A stretch of DNA of 64,000 nt from Bordetella bronchialis. GTDB taxonomy: Bacteria > Pseudomonadota > Gammaproteobacteria > Burkholderiales > Burkholderiaceae_B. The position numbers and the translations under genes are program-made. The notes under the pieces were generated by a model. That model worked only from the letters and a program-made list of their open reading frames with translations, was not told the origin of the DNA and did not search any database. Below, piece after piece: positions 18,406 to 27,492 of the stretch. The stretch's first letter is position 1. Every line of letters begins with the position of its first letter. The stretch covers positions 434,001 through 498,000 of the forward strand of contig NZ_CP016170.1 of assembly GCF_001676705.1 (NCBI RefSeq). The letters run 5' to 3'.

Positions 18406-19628
18406 AGAGCAATACAGGCCTCGGCGATGGCTTCCTCGCGAATCGCGTCCTGGGTGCGAAACCTTCCGCCACCAAGGAGATGACCCGCCTCGCCAACGAA
18501 CTGAAACGCGAAGGGCAGGACATCATCGCCCTGAGCCAGGGTGAGCCCGACTTTCCCACGCCGGAGCACATACGCGTCGCGGCCAAAGCCGCCATCGACC
18601 GCAACGAGTCGCGCTATACCGAGGTGGCCGGTACGCTCGCCTTGCGCGAAGCGGTCACGCGGAAATTCCACCGCGATAACGGACTGCGGTTCACGCCCGA
18701 CCAGGTGCAGGTGGGATGCGGCGCCAAGCAACTGCTTTACAACGCGCTTCAAGCCACCATCGATGCGGGGGACGAAGTGGTGATCCCGACGCCGGCCTGG
18801 GTTTCCTATCCGGACATGGTGCTGCTGGCGGGCGGCAAACCGGTCATCGTGCGTTGCGGTGCGTCCTCCGGCTTCAAGCTCACGCCCGCGCAGCTGGAGG
18901 ACGCGATCACGCCCAGGACAAAATGGCTGATGCTCAACTCGCCTTCCAATCCTAGCGGCGCTGTCTACACCGGCGATGAACTTGCCGCGCTGGCGGAGGT
19001 GCTGCTGCGGCATCCGCATGTATGGGTGATGGCGGACGATATCTACGAAAAAATCCGCTATGACGACACGCCGTTCGCCACGCCCGCCGCCGTCGAGCCG
19101 GAATTGGCCCGTCGCACGCTGACCGTTAATGGCGTGTCCAAGGCCTATGCGATGACGGGATGGAGAGTCGGCTTCGCGGCCGGGCCGGCGGCCTTGATCA
19201 AGGCAATGAATCTGGTCCAGTCGCAGTCGACCTCGCACACCAGTTCCATCAGCCAGGCCGCTTCCATCGCGGCGCTGGACGGTCCCATGGACTTCCTGCA
19301 AGGGTTTCTGGAAAGCTTTCGCCGGCGTCGCGACAGCGTCGTCGCGGCCTTGCGGGCGATCGAAGGGGTGGATTGCGATTTGCCCCCAGGCGCCTTCTAT
19401 GCCTTCCCCGGGTGCCAAGGCTTGCTCGGGCGGCGCGACCCCTCGGGCGGCCTGATCGCGTCGGATGTCGACCTTGCCATGTATCTGTTGCGCCACGCGG
19501 GCGTGGCGGTCGTTCCAGGTACCGCCTTCGAACTACCGGGGCACTTTCGCGTCTCCTATGCCGCTTCCGACGAGGAACTCGGCCTGGCGATGGCGCGCAT
19601 CGCCGCGGCCTGCGCAAAACTGCGTTGA
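18402..19628 (+). CDS. Class I/II aminotransferase, probable phosphonoalanine transaminase
   Basis: A PLP-dependent fold-type I aminotransferase of 408 residues. Motifs: ALSQGEPDFPTPEHI near the N-terminus, the substrate/PLP loop LNSPSNPSGAVY, the Asp and Tyr of MADDIYEKIRY, the Schiff-base lysine in NGVSKAYAMTGWRVGF, and the C-terminal arginine in GHFRVSYA. Lying between a phosphonate importer and a phosphonopyruvate hydrolase, it most likely converts phosphonoalanine to phosphonopyruvate, like the transaminase of the Variovorax Pal2 phosphonoalanine pathway. From sequence alone it could also be an aspartate or tyrosine aminotransferase. Its start overlaps the permease stop by 4 bases. Confidence 0.8.
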   Translation: MKSNTGLGDGFLANRVLGAKPSATKEMTRLANELKREGQDIIALSQGEPDFPTPEHIRVAAKAAIDRNESRYTEVAGTLALREAVTRKFHRDNGLRFTPDQVQVGCGAKQLLYNALQATIDAGDEVVIPTPAWVSYPDMVLLAGGKPVIVRCGASSGFKLTPAQLEDAITPRTKWLMLNSPSNPSGAVYTGDELAALAEVLLRHPHVWVMADDIYEKIRYDDTPFATPAAVEPELARRTLTVNGVSKAYAMTGWRVGFAAGPAALIKAMNLVQSQSTSHTSSISQAASIAALDGPMDFLQGFLESFRRRRDSVVAALRAIEGVDCDLPPGAFYAFPGCQGLLGRRDPSGGLIASDVDLAMYLLRHAGVAVVPGTAFELPGHFRVSYAASDEELGLAMARIAAACAKLR

Positions 19629-19671
19629 GCGGCCGCCCACCCCATCCCATCGATCCGAACCGGAGATACCC

Positions 19672-20544
19672 ATGAGTAAAAACCAGGTGCTGCGCCAGGC
19701 CATCGCGTCAGGCAAGCTTCTTACCGCCATGTCGGCGCACAATCCCCTGTCGGCCAAGCTGGCCGAGGAGGCCGGTTTCGGCGCGATATGGGGAAGCGGC
19801 TTCGAGCTTTCCGCCAGCCATGCCGTGCCGGACGCCAATATCCTGTCGGCGGGCACGCATCTGGACATGATGCGCGCCATTGCGTCGGCGGTGTCCATTC
19901 CTCTTATCGCCGACATCGACACGGGCTTTGGCAATGCGGTCAACGTCAGCTATGTCGTGCCGCAGTATGAGGCGGCTGGCGCTTCGGCGGTCGTCATGGA
20001 AGACAAGACTTTCCCCAAGGACACCAGCCTGCGCGCGGATGGCCGCCAGGAGCTCGTGCGCGTGGAGGAATTCCAGGGGAAGATCGCCGCGGCGGCCGCG
20101 GCCCGGCGGGATAAGGACTTTCTTGTGATCGCCCGCACGGAAGCCCTGATCGCGGGACTGGGCCAGGACGAGGCCTTGAAGCGCGCGCGGGCCTATGAAG
20201 AAGCCGGCGCCGACGCCATTCTCATCCATTCCAAACAGACCACGCCGGCTGAAGTGCTCTCTTTCATCCAGGCCTGGGCAGGCAGCGCACCGCTGGTCCT
20301 GGTGCCCACCGCGTACCCGGAACTTACCGAGGCGGACATACAGCAGCTCGGCAAGGTCGGCCTGGTGATATACGGCAACCATGCCATCCGGGCGGCCGTC
20401 GGCGCCATGCGCGCCGTGTTCGCGCAGATCCGCAAAGAGGGCGGCATCCGCGGGGTGGACAAGGCGCTGCCGACGGTCAAGGAGATCATCCGCCTGCAAG
20501 GCGACGACCATATGCGCCGCGTCGAAGCGGCCTACCTGCGCTGA
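19672..20544 (+). CDS. Phosphonopyruvate hydrolase (PEP mutase/isocitrate lyase superfamily)
   Basis: A 290-residue TIM-barrel enzyme. The metal-binding DIDTGFG is at residues 81-87, and the gating loop EDKTFPKDTS at 110-119. PEP mutases have Asn in the K-T-N-S part of this loop; here the equivalent position is Thr118, as I recall for the characterised phosphonopyruvate hydrolase of Variovorax sp. Pal2. The reaction would be phosphonopyruvate + water to pyruvate + phosphate, a C-P bond cleavage. ATG 19672 follows GGAGATACC; the longer open frame upstream overlaps the transaminase and is rejected. Importer plus transaminase plus hydrolase gives a full phosphonoalanine pathway yielding ammonia, phosphate and pyruvate. 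Confidence 0.85.
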   Translation: MSKNQVLRQAIASGKLLTAMSAHNPLSAKLAEEAGFGAIWGSGFELSASHAVPDANILSAGTHLDMMRAIASAVSIPLIADIDTGFGNAVNVSYVVPQYEAAGASAVVMEDKTFPKDTSLRADGRQELVRVEEFQGKIAAAAAARRDKDFLVIARTEALIAGLGQDEALKRARAYEEAGADAILIHSKQTTPAEVLSFIQAWAGSAPLVLVPTAYPELTEADIQQLGKVGLVIYGNHAIRAAVGAMRAVFAQIRKEGGIRGVDKALPTVKEIIRLQGDDHMRRVEAAYLR

Positions 20545-20611
20545 AACCCGCCCGGGACCCCGGCCCGCACAGGGACCGGCGTCCCGGCATTTACCTGGTC
20601 GAGGAGCCACA

Positions 20612-21103
20612 ATGGCAGTCGAAGTGTTCTCATTCCATGGCGGCAGCGTCAGCAGTCCGACCACGACGCTGTGCGATCGCGCGGATGGCGGCCACCTTAT
20701 CGTCTATCCCGCTCGTCCCGTCTGGGAGCGCAGCGAGCTTTCGCCGCTGGAGCTTATCCACTGGTCGTATCTGGTGGCCGCGACCGGCCGCGCGATGCTG
20801 GACGTACTGCCCCAGCTGGAAGGCGGGTGCGTCAATTACTGGGAGGCCGGGAACTGGTCGTTGAACGATGACGCCCTGCCGCCGGGGCCGAAGAACGTGC
20901 AGGAGTGCCGGCGCGTGCACCATCATATCTTTGGCCGGAGCCGCCATGCCCGGGACCCGGACTGGCGGTGGGGCGAGGCGCCCGGGTTCCCCGCGTTCGC
21001 GCACAAGAAGGCATGGGCCCAGCGGTTTTCGCCATTATCCCAGGATGAACAGAAGGCCATATCGGACCGCATAGGGCAACTGCTGCGGCGCTACGCCATA
21101 TAG
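20612..21103 (+). CDS. Conserved hypothetical protein at end of phosphonate operon
   Basis: 163 residues, not assigned to a family with certainty. It contains a histidine cluster RVHHHIFGRSRHARDPDWRWGEAP (around residues 105-127) reminiscent of HIT-type hydrolases but without a convincing HxHxHxx motif. No signal peptide or membrane segment is seen. ATG 20612 has GAGGAG 7 bases upstream; the frame is open further 5' but overlaps the hydrolase gene. It lies 67 bases after phosphonopyruvate hydrolase on the same strand, so it is probably part of that operon. Confidence 0.6.
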   Translation: MAVEVFSFHGGSVSSPTTTLCDRADGGHLIVYPARPVWERSELSPLELIHWSYLVAATGRAMLDVLPQLEGGCVNYWEAGNWSLNDDALPPGPKNVQECRRVHHHIFGRSRHARDPDWRWGEAPGFPAFAHKKAWAQRFSPLSQDEQKAISDRIGQLLRRYAI

Positions 21104-21226
21104 CGGCGCGCGGACAGTAGCCGCTCGCTACATGGGGCCGGACGACGGGTTAATATGCCTTCGCGCCGCGGCTTTGCAGTATCGGCGTCCGATAGAGCGG
21201 CCTCCAGAATCCGAAACCCCATCGCG

Positions 21227-21889
21227 ATGATCACGCTAGAAGCGCTCCTGCGCGCCCTGGACCTGGGCGGCACCTTTGTCTTTGCAATCAGCGGGGCCGT
21301 CGCGGCGGTAAACCGCAGGGCGGATCTGTTCGGGATATTGGTGCTGGCCTTCGTCGCCGGCAATTTCGGCGGCATCAGCCGGGATCTGGTCATCGGGGCC
21401 GTGCCGCCGGCGGCCATGAGCGATTGGCGCTATCTGCTGGTTTCCATCGTGGCCGGATTGACCACCTTCTTCCTGTATGCCGGCATCGAAAGGCTGCGCA
21501 TCCCGGTTCTTATTTTCGATGCGGTGGGGCTGGCATTCTTCGCGGTCGCCGGGGCGCAGAAAGCGATCCAGTTCGGGATGAGCCCTGTGATGTCGGCGCT
21601 GCTGGGCATGCTGACGGGCATCGGCGGCGGCATGGTCCGCGATGTGCTGCTCAATGACATCCCCCAAGTGCTTCGATCCGACTTGTATGCCGTCGCCGCT
21701 TTGGCGGCTTCCTGTTCCGTGGTCATCGGGCATACGCTCGGCTTTCCTTATGAAGCCTCGGCACTTGTGGGCGGCGCGTTATGCCTTTTCCTTCGCTTCA
21801 TGGCGATCGGCTATGGCTGGCGCCTGCCGGTGGCGAACCTCTCGGCGCATAAAAGAACGCGGGCAAGGAAGCCGGGGGAAGGGCGTTAG
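21227..21889 (+). CDS. TRIC/UPF0126 family membrane protein (YicG/YadS-like)
   Basis: 220 residues with about seven hydrophobic segments in two repeated halves. Each half has a glycine-rich GG(I/M)xRD motif: GNFGGISRDLVIG and GIGGGMVRDVLL. This is the hallmark of the UPF0126 family, whose members are prokaryotic trimeric intracellular cation (TRIC) channels, probably conducting monovalent cations. I prefer ATG 21227, right before the first transmembrane helix, over a 24-residue longer start. It converges with the oxidase operon, overlapping its last gene by 4 bases. Confidence 0.85.
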   Translation: MITLEALLRALDLGGTFVFAISGAVAAVNRRADLFGILVLAFVAGNFGGISRDLVIGAVPPAAMSDWRYLLVSIVAGLTTFFLYAGIERLRIPVLIFDAVGLAFFAVAGAQKAIQFGMSPVMSALLGMLTGIGGGMVRDVLLNDIPQVLRSDLYAVAALAASCSVVIGHTLGFPYEASALVGGALCLFLRFMAIGYGWRLPVANLSAHKRTRARKPGEGR

Positions 21890-22239
21890 GGCGCGCCCTG
21901 GCCGCAGGGCGCCAGCATCAGCGCCGGCAGGGTCTGCCAGATGACGGCCAATGCCGACAATAGCGTCAGGGCGGCGGCCAGGCCGGGCAGGAAGCGCGGG
22001 TCGCCCAGGGAAGGCAGGCGCTTGCGGATGCGCCGGTAGACCAGCGCCATGCCCGCCAGCGCCAGGCAGCCGCTGGCGCAGACGACCCAGGACGATGCCG
22101 GCACGCCCAGCCACTCGGCTTGCAACGCGGGCCGCGCGCAGACGACGCCGTTGTAGCCGTATGCCAGCAGGAAATGCGCCGACCAGAAGAGCGGACCGGC
22201 CAGCGTGGCGAAGAACGCGGAGAAAAAGCGGGTGGCCAC
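21886..22239 (-). CDS. Small membrane protein of the oxidase operon
   Basis: 117 residues from a GTG start. Three hydrophobic segments are visible (FFSAFFATLAGPLFWSAHFL; SWVVCASGCLALAGMALVY; LPGLAAALTLLSALAVIWQTL). It begins 2 bases after the stop of the fused CoxA-CoxC gene and is the last gene of the caa3-type operon, so it is probably an accessory or small oxidase subunit. A small membrane protein is common at this position, but I cannot assign a specific name. Confidence 0.6.
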   Translation of the reverse strand: MATRFFSAFFATLAGPLFWSAHFLLAYGYNGVVCARPALQAEWLGVPASSWVVCASGCLALAGMALVYRRIRKRLPSLGDPRFLPGLAAALTLLSALAVIWQTLPALMLAPCGQGAP

Positions 22240-22240
22240 G

Positions 22241-24781
22241 CTAGCCTCCCGCCTCTCGGGCCAGGCCGTGCAGGACCAAAAGCGCCGCCAGGCCCTGGCC
22301 CACGGCGTAGTGCCACAGCAGCGATGTATTGTTGAAGCTGCCAAGCTGGCGCGGCCCGAGGCGCCCGGCCAGCGATCGCGCCAGGGTGAACGCGCCCATG
22401 AAGCACAGGATCACCGTCAGCAGAGCCTGGTATCCCGCCAAGCCGTATACCGCGGCGGCATAGCCGCTGTGCCGCGGGCGCAGGCCGGTCTGCCAATGGG
22501 CCAGGCCTTCCAGCGCGATGGCCCCAACCAGCATCAGGAGTCCCGCGGGTAGCGCCCATCGTAGCGGGCCATGGCGCTCGCGCCGCAACTGGCGGCCGGC
22601 ATGCCAGACAAGGGCGCTGCTGCCGACCAGAAGCGTGGCCGAGGCCAGCGGCCATCCCCAGGCCGGCAGCCCCTGTGCCGGCCGCCAGCCTTCCGGCGAG
22701 GTGGTCCAAAGAAACAGGTAGGCGAACACCAGCGCGCCGAAAATGCTCGCGCAGACCAACACCAGTATCGCCATCGCCCACCACGAGTGCGACCGCGGTC
22801 CGTTGCAATACGTGGGCAGCCGCAAACCGCCTCCGACATCCGCCACGTCGGGCGCCCCCGGCGCTTCGCTGTCCCACAGCCAGCGCAGGATCATGCCTAT
22901 CGCCAGGATGCCGCAGGCCGAGGCCAGCAGCGTCATCTTGGCGGTAAGCAGCAGAAAGAATCCCGCCGTACCCAGCGCCGCGATCAGCGGCGACCAGCCG
23001 GGCCCGGGCAGCTCCAGCAGGTACTCGGGGCGGGCGTCCAAGGCGTTGGTCACCAGCGTGCTGCGGCGGCCGGTGGGCGCGCCGGACAAATAGTGCAAGC
23101 CCGCGTCGACCTCCTTGGGCAGGTTCGGCTGGTCCCACAGCGGTTCGCGGCTGGACACCGTCGGTATGCTGCGGGTGCCGTATTCCGCGCTGGGCAGCCA
23201 TTCGAGCGTGCCCGCCTTCCAGACATTGCCGGCGTTGCCGGAACCCGACGGCCGGAAGTTGCGGGCGAGGTCCGCCAGGAACACCAGCACGCCGGCCGCG
23301 ATCATGTATGCGCCGACCGTCGACACCATGTTCAGCATGCCCCATCCGTAGCTGTCTGCGTAGGTGTACACCCGCCGCGGCATACCCACCAGGCCGGTGA
23401 TGTGCATGGGAAAGAAGCTGACATTGAAGCCGATGAACATCAGCCAGAAAGCCCAGCGTCCAAGCCGTTCCGACAGCGCGCGGCGGCTGACCAGGGGCGT
23501 CCAGTAGTAGAAGGCTGCGAACAGCGGAAACACCATGCCGCCGAACAGCACGTAGTGCAGGTGCGCCACGATGAAGTAAGTGTCGTGCACCTGCATATCG
23601 AAGGGAATCACGGCCACCATGACCCCGGTCAACCCGCCCAGCACGAAGACGAAGAAAAATCCCAGGATGAAAAGCATGGGCGTCTTCAGCGGCCGCAAGC
23701 GGGCGGCCGCGGCAATGGTCGCCACCCAGGCGAATATCTGTATCCCGGTGGGCACGGCCACCGCCATGCTGGATGCGGAGGCAAAGCTCAGCGACAGCTG
23801 CGGGATGCCGGTGGTGAACATGTGGTGCACCCACAGGCCGAAGCTGAAGAAGCCCGTGGTGACGACCGCGAGCACGACCAGCCGATATCCGACCAGCGGG
23901 CGGCCCGTCATGGCGGGAACGATCATCGACACCATTCCCGCGGCGGGCAGGAAAATAATGTAGACCTCGGGATGGCCGAAGAACCAGAACAGGTGTTGCC
24001 AGAGCAAAGGGTCACCGCCTTTCGCGGCGATGAAGAACGGCCAATCGAACGCGCGCTCCAGTTCCAGCAGCGCGGTGGCCACGATGACGGCGGGAAAGGC
24101 GATGATGACCATGCCGGAGAACACCAGCATGACCCACGCGAAGACAGGCATTTTGTCCAGCGTCATGCCCGGCGCCCGGGTGCGCAGGATGCCCACGGCC
24201 AGTTCGACGGCGCCCGCGATGGCCGAGATCTCGATGAAGCCGATCCCCAGCAGCCAGAAGTCGGCGTTGATGGCCGGTGAATACGCGGCGCCGGTAAGCG
24301 GCGGATACATGAACCAGCCGCCATCGGGCGCCAGGCCGGCGAATATGCTGCAGAAGAAGACAATGCCGCCTACCGCGTAGGCCCAATACGCATAGGCCGA
24401 CAGACGGGGGAAGGGCAAGTCGCGCGCGCCCAGCATGTTGGGCAGCAGCAGCACGGCCATGGCCTCGACGGCGGGCACGGCGAACAGGAACATCATCACC
24501 GTGCCATGCATGGTGAATAGCTGGTTGTAAAGGCCGTGGCCGACCAAGTCGTTGTCGGGCACGGCCAGCTGCGTGCGCATCGCCAGCGCCAGGATCCCCG
24601 CCAGCACGAAGAACAGCATTGCCGTGCCGATATACAGCAGGCCGATATAGCTGTTGTTGACGACCGTTACGGCGCGCCAGCCGGTCGGGCGGCGCCACAC
24701 GCGCCGCAGCTGCGCCAGGCCCTCTTCCGGGGACTGCGGGGCGGCGTCGCGATCGGGGGCGTGGGTCGGACTGGCAGGCAT
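22241..24781 (-). CDS. Cytochrome c oxidase subunit I-III fusion
   Basis: An 846-residue fusion. Residues ~1-560 are heme-copper oxidase subunit I: the heme His in TMHGTVMMFLF, the CuB site FFGHPEVYIIFLPAAG with the His-Tyr pair, HHMFTTG, and HDTYFIVAHLHYVLFGG carrying the heme a3/a ligands. Residues ~640-846 resemble subunit III (HSWWAMAILVLVCASIFGALVFAYLFLW). I+III fusions are known in caa3 oxidases. ATG 24781 overlaps the CoxB stop (ATGA). The product is the terminal oxidase core in the inner membrane, reducing O2 and pumping protons. Confidence 0.88.
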   Translation of the reverse strand: MPASPTHAPDRDAAPQSPEEGLAQLRRVWRRPTGWRAVTVVNNSYIGLLYIGTAMLFFVLAGILALAMRTQLAVPDNDLVGHGLYNQLFTMHGTVMMFLFAVPAVEAMAVLLLPNMLGARDLPFPRLSAYAYWAYAVGGIVFFCSIFAGLAPDGGWFMYPPLTGAAYSPAINADFWLLGIGFIEISAIAGAVELAVGILRTRAPGMTLDKMPVFAWVMLVFSGMVIIAFPAVIVATALLELERAFDWPFFIAAKGGDPLLWQHLFWFFGHPEVYIIFLPAAGMVSMIVPAMTGRPLVGYRLVVLAVVTTGFFSFGLWVHHMFTTGIPQLSLSFASASSMAVAVPTGIQIFAWVATIAAAARLRPLKTPMLFILGFFFVFVLGGLTGVMVAVIPFDMQVHDTYFIVAHLHYVLFGGMVFPLFAAFYYWTPLVSRRALSERLGRWAFWLMFIGFNVSFFPMHITGLVGMPRRVYTYADSYGWGMLNMVSTVGAYMIAAGVLVFLADLARNFRPSGSGNAGNVWKAGTLEWLPSAEYGTRSIPTVSSREPLWDQPNLPKEVDAGLHYLSGAPTGRRSTLVTNALDARPEYLLELPGPGWSPLIAALGTAGFFLLLTAKMTLLASACGILAIGMILRWLWDSEAPGAPDVADVGGGLRLPTYCNGPRSHSWWAMAILVLVCASIFGALVFAYLFLWTTSPEGWRPAQGLPAWGWPLASATLLVGSSALVWHAGRQLRRERHGPLRWALPAGLLMLVGAIALEGLAHWQTGLRPRHSGYAAAVYGLAGYQALLTVILCFMGAFTLARSLAGRLGPRQLGSFNNTSLLWHYAVGQGLAALLVLHGLAREAGG

Positions 24782-25764
24782 CACTTCAGGCTTTCCATAT
24801 ATTGCGCGACGGCCCGCAGGCTTTCGCCGGACAGCTGGTTGAAGGCAGGCATCCGGTTGCCCGGCTTGATGTGCTGGCTGCCCGCGATCCACCCCGCGAG
24901 CGTGCCGACGTTATTGGGCAAGGTGCCTGCCCCGATCGACAGCCGGCTGCCGATATGGGTCAGATCCGGGCCCAGGGTGCCGGCCGCCGCCGTGCCGCGC
25001 ACGGTGTGGCACCGCGCGCATGCCTGCATGAACAACTGCTGCCCCACCCGCAGGTGCGTGTCGGCAGGCTCGCGCGCCGGCTGGCGTTGCGCTTCCACCC
25101 AGGCCTGGAATTCGGCTGGATCCACCGCCGCCACGTCGAAACGCATCTTCGCGTGCTGGGCGCCGCAATATTCCGCGCATTGGCCGCTGAAGCGCCCTGG
25201 CGCATCGGCCCGCACGCGCAGCCGGTTCACGCGGCCGGGGATCATATCGATTTTCCCGGCCAGGTTCGGTACCCAGAAGCTGTGGATGACGTTGTCGGAT
25301 GCCAGCGTGAAATCCACCGCTTGCCCCGTGGGAATGCGGATTTCGTTGGCCGTTTCGAACAGGGGCTGCCCATGGTCGTCCAGGTAGCGCACGCGCCACC
25401 ACCACATCTCGCCCCGTACTTCGATGCGTGCGCCGGCAGGCGCGTCGGCGCGCGCAAGGGACGCGGCTGTCCCGAAGGCATACACCAGCAATGCGGTCAG
25501 CACGACGGCCGGTACGCCTATGCCCGCCACCACGATCGTCGTGCGCCGTCCCAGGCGCGTCCGCAGGCCGGGCGGTCCGTATAGCGCAAGCGCCAGGGTC
25601 GCAAGCACCCACGCGAAGATCGCTCCGCCGCCGATGAACAGCCACCATCCCATCTCGGCGACACGCTGCGCGTAGGGGCCGGCAGGGTCCAGGACGGACT
25701 GCTGGCGCGCGTTTGCCGGCACGGGCATGGCGATCAGGACGGCAAACAGGGTCCGAGGTGACAT
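24781..25764 (-). CDS. Cytochrome c oxidase subunit II with fused cytochrome c (caa3-type)
   Basis: 327 residues: a signal/TM region, a second transmembrane segment, a cupredoxin domain with the CuA ligands in GQCAEYCGAQHAKM (about residues 195-208), and a C-terminal class I cytochrome c domain (CARCH near residue 250; distal Met in GNRMPAF). The fused cytochrome defines the caa3 type and lets the enzyme accept electrons directly from soluble or membrane cytochromes. It is the first gene of a three-gene minus-strand operon and is divergent from two more c-type cytochrome genes. Confidence 0.9.
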   Translation of the reverse strand: MSPRTLFAVLIAMPVPANARQQSVLDPAGPYAQRVAEMGWWLFIGGGAIFAWVLATLALALYGPPGLRTRLGRRTTIVVAGIGVPAVVLTALLVYAFGTAASLARADAPAGARIEVRGEMWWWRVRYLDDHGQPLFETANEIRIPTGQAVDFTLASDNVIHSFWVPNLAGKIDMIPGRVNRLRVRADAPGRFSGQCAEYCGAQHAKMRFDVAAVDPAEFQAWVEAQRQPAREPADTHLRVGQQLFMQACARCHTVRGTAAAGTLGPDLTHIGSRLSIGAGTLPNNVGTLAGWIAGSQHIKPGNRMPAFNQLSGESLRAVAQYMESLK

Positions 25765-26010
25765 GGCGGTCTATTGGGGGAGGAGGGCGCGGCCACCCGC
25801 CGCGACGCGGGTAGGACCGTGGCGCTACGCACTTCGCATACCGCGACGGCGCGCCAGGCTGGCCTTACCCCATTGCGCCTCGATACCTGGGCGGCAAGGG
25901 GACTTTTTTTCAGCGTTTTGTCAGATTTGCACGCTTGACGCTTCGTGCGTCGCCAGCAGCCGGGCTTGGCAAAGGATTTGCGGGACCGCTCCATTCCAGG
26001 AGATCGAACG

Positions 26011-26463
26011 ATGGCTGAATGTCCCGCCGACCCGCTTATCCGGGGCGCTCGTCCGCGTCGGACCCGTTGCGTCCGGGCCGGGCGGTGGCTGGTAGTCGGC
26101 ATCGCCGCAACCGCGGTACTGGCGGGGTGCGGCAGCGAACCCGCGCCCTTATGGCCCGGGTCCGGGGCCGCGTCCCTGGCGCAAGCGAGCCCGGCGCGAG
26201 GCGCGGGACTGATCGCGGCCCATGGCTGCGTCAGCTGCCATGCCATCCCCGGCGTACGGGGGCCTTGGTCCGCTGTCGGGCCGCCGCTGGATGGGATGGC
26301 AAGGCGTTCCTATGTCGGCGGCGTTCTTCCGAACACGCCCGAGAACCTGGTGCGCTGGCTGCGCGATCCACCGGCGATCGATCCCCGCACGGCCATGCCC
26401 GACGTTGGACTGACCCAATCCGAGGCGGCGGACATCGCGGCCTATCTTCTTACCCTGCGCTAG
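26011..26463 (+). CDS. Monoheme cytochrome c lipoprotein
   Basis: 150 residues with a basic N-terminus, a hydrophobic stretch and a lipobox-like AVLAGC around residue 38, suggesting lipidation and anchoring at the periplasmic face. One heme motif, CVSCH, and the downstream PRTAMPDVGL, whose Met is the likely sixth ligand. Its cytochrome domain is clearly paralogous to the second domain of the next gene (CHAIPGV, VGGVLPNTPENLVRWLR). ATG 26011 was chosen from an open frame that starts at 25945. It is divergent from the caa3 oxidase and probably donates electrons to it. Confidence 0.78.
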   Translation: MAECPADPLIRGARPRRTRCVRAGRWLVVGIAATAVLAGCGSEPAPLWPGSGAASLAQASPARGAGLIAAHGCVSCHAIPGVRGPWSAVGPPLDGMARRSYVGGVLPNTPENLVRWLRDPPAIDPRTAMPDVGLTQSEAADIAAYLLTLR

Positions 26464-26481
26464 CGCGCCGGAAGACCGCCC

Positions 26482-27351
26482 ATGACGAACTGGAAGCGCG
26501 TCGCCGCACTGACCACCCTGGTACTGGCCGCCGCGGCCGGCATGGTGGCGGCCGCGGTCCTTTATATCGGCTGGTACGACGTCAGCGCCACGCAGCCCCA
26601 CATGGCGCCGGCCCACCGGATCTTCGATATCGCCGCGCGGCAATCGATCCGCGCCCGCGTGCAGGACATCCAGGTGCCCGACCTGGACGCCGAGGGACGC
26701 GCGGTGAGCGGCTTCAAGCTGTTCCGCGCGCATTGTGTCCAGTGCCACGGCGCCCCCGGCCTGGCGCCGGAGCCCTTCGCGCGCGGCATGATGCCGGCGC
26801 CATCGGCATTGGCCGGAAGCGCGCGGGAATGGTCGGCGCCAGAGATCTATCAAGCCATACGCAACGGCATCAAGATGACCGGCATGCCGGCGTGGAAGTA
26901 CAGGCTGGATGATGACGAAATCTGGGACCTGGTGGCCTTTATCAAGGTGCTGCCCACGCTGTCGCCCGCGGACTACCAGCGCTGGGCGCGGCAATATCCG
27001 GGGTCTCCCGACACGCGCGCCGCGGCGTCGCACGCGGGCGTGCCGATACAGGATGTGCGACTGGGCGACGCCGGCGCGGGACGGCAGGCGCTGCACCAGT
27101 ACCTGTGCACGACCTGCCACGCGATTCCCGGCGTCGTGGGGGCGGACCGCCATGTGGGCCCGCCGCTGGGCGGCATGGCCGACCGCCTGTACATCGCCGG
27201 GGTCCTGCCCAACACACCCGCCAACATGGTGCATTGGCTGCGGTATCCCACGCAGGTGGACCCGCAGTCCGCCATGCCGGACCTGGGCGTGACCGAGCAG
27301 GATGCCCGGGACATCGCGGCGTTCCTGTACACGCTGCGCGACGACAAGTAG
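26482..27351 (+). CDS. Diheme cytochrome c, membrane-anchored
   Basis: 289 residues with an N-terminal transmembrane anchor (VAALTTLVLAAAAGMVAAAVLYIGW) and two cytochrome c domains. The heme sites are CVQCHG (about residue 92) and CTTCHA (about residue 211); candidate Met ligands are in ITGMPAW-like KMTGMPAW and QSAMPDLGV. The second domain closely repeats the preceding single-domain protein, indicating tandem duplication. It lies 18 bases after that gene in the same operon and is divergent from the caa3 oxidase genes, so a role as electron donor is likely. Confidence 0.82.
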   Translation: MTNWKRVAALTTLVLAAAAGMVAAAVLYIGWYDVSATQPHMAPAHRIFDIAARQSIRARVQDIQVPDLDAEGRAVSGFKLFRAHCVQCHGAPGLAPEPFARGMMPAPSALAGSAREWSAPEIYQAIRNGIKMTGMPAWKYRLDDDEIWDLVAFIKVLPTLSPADYQRWARQYPGSPDTRAAASHAGVPIQDVRLGDAGAGRQALHQYLCTTCHAIPGVVGADRHVGPPLGGMADRLYIAGVLPNTPANMVHWLRYPTQVDPQSAMPDLGVTEQDARDIAAFLYTLRDDK

Positions 27352-27492
27352 CGGCGGGTGGCCGCAAGACCAAGGGGCTCCCGGTGAAACGGTGAGAGCC
27401 TTGTGGCCCGGATGGGTTGCAGGCAAGCTTACGGAAGTTTTCCGGGGATCAACCCGGCAAATCCACCCGCTTGCTCCATACCCGATTCCATC

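Noticed and set aside
22571..24280. 569-codon plus-strand frame in the oxidase region
   Set aside because: Antisense to the clear CoxA-CoxC gene; composition is His/Gln/Arg/Gly-rich with no recognisable domain.
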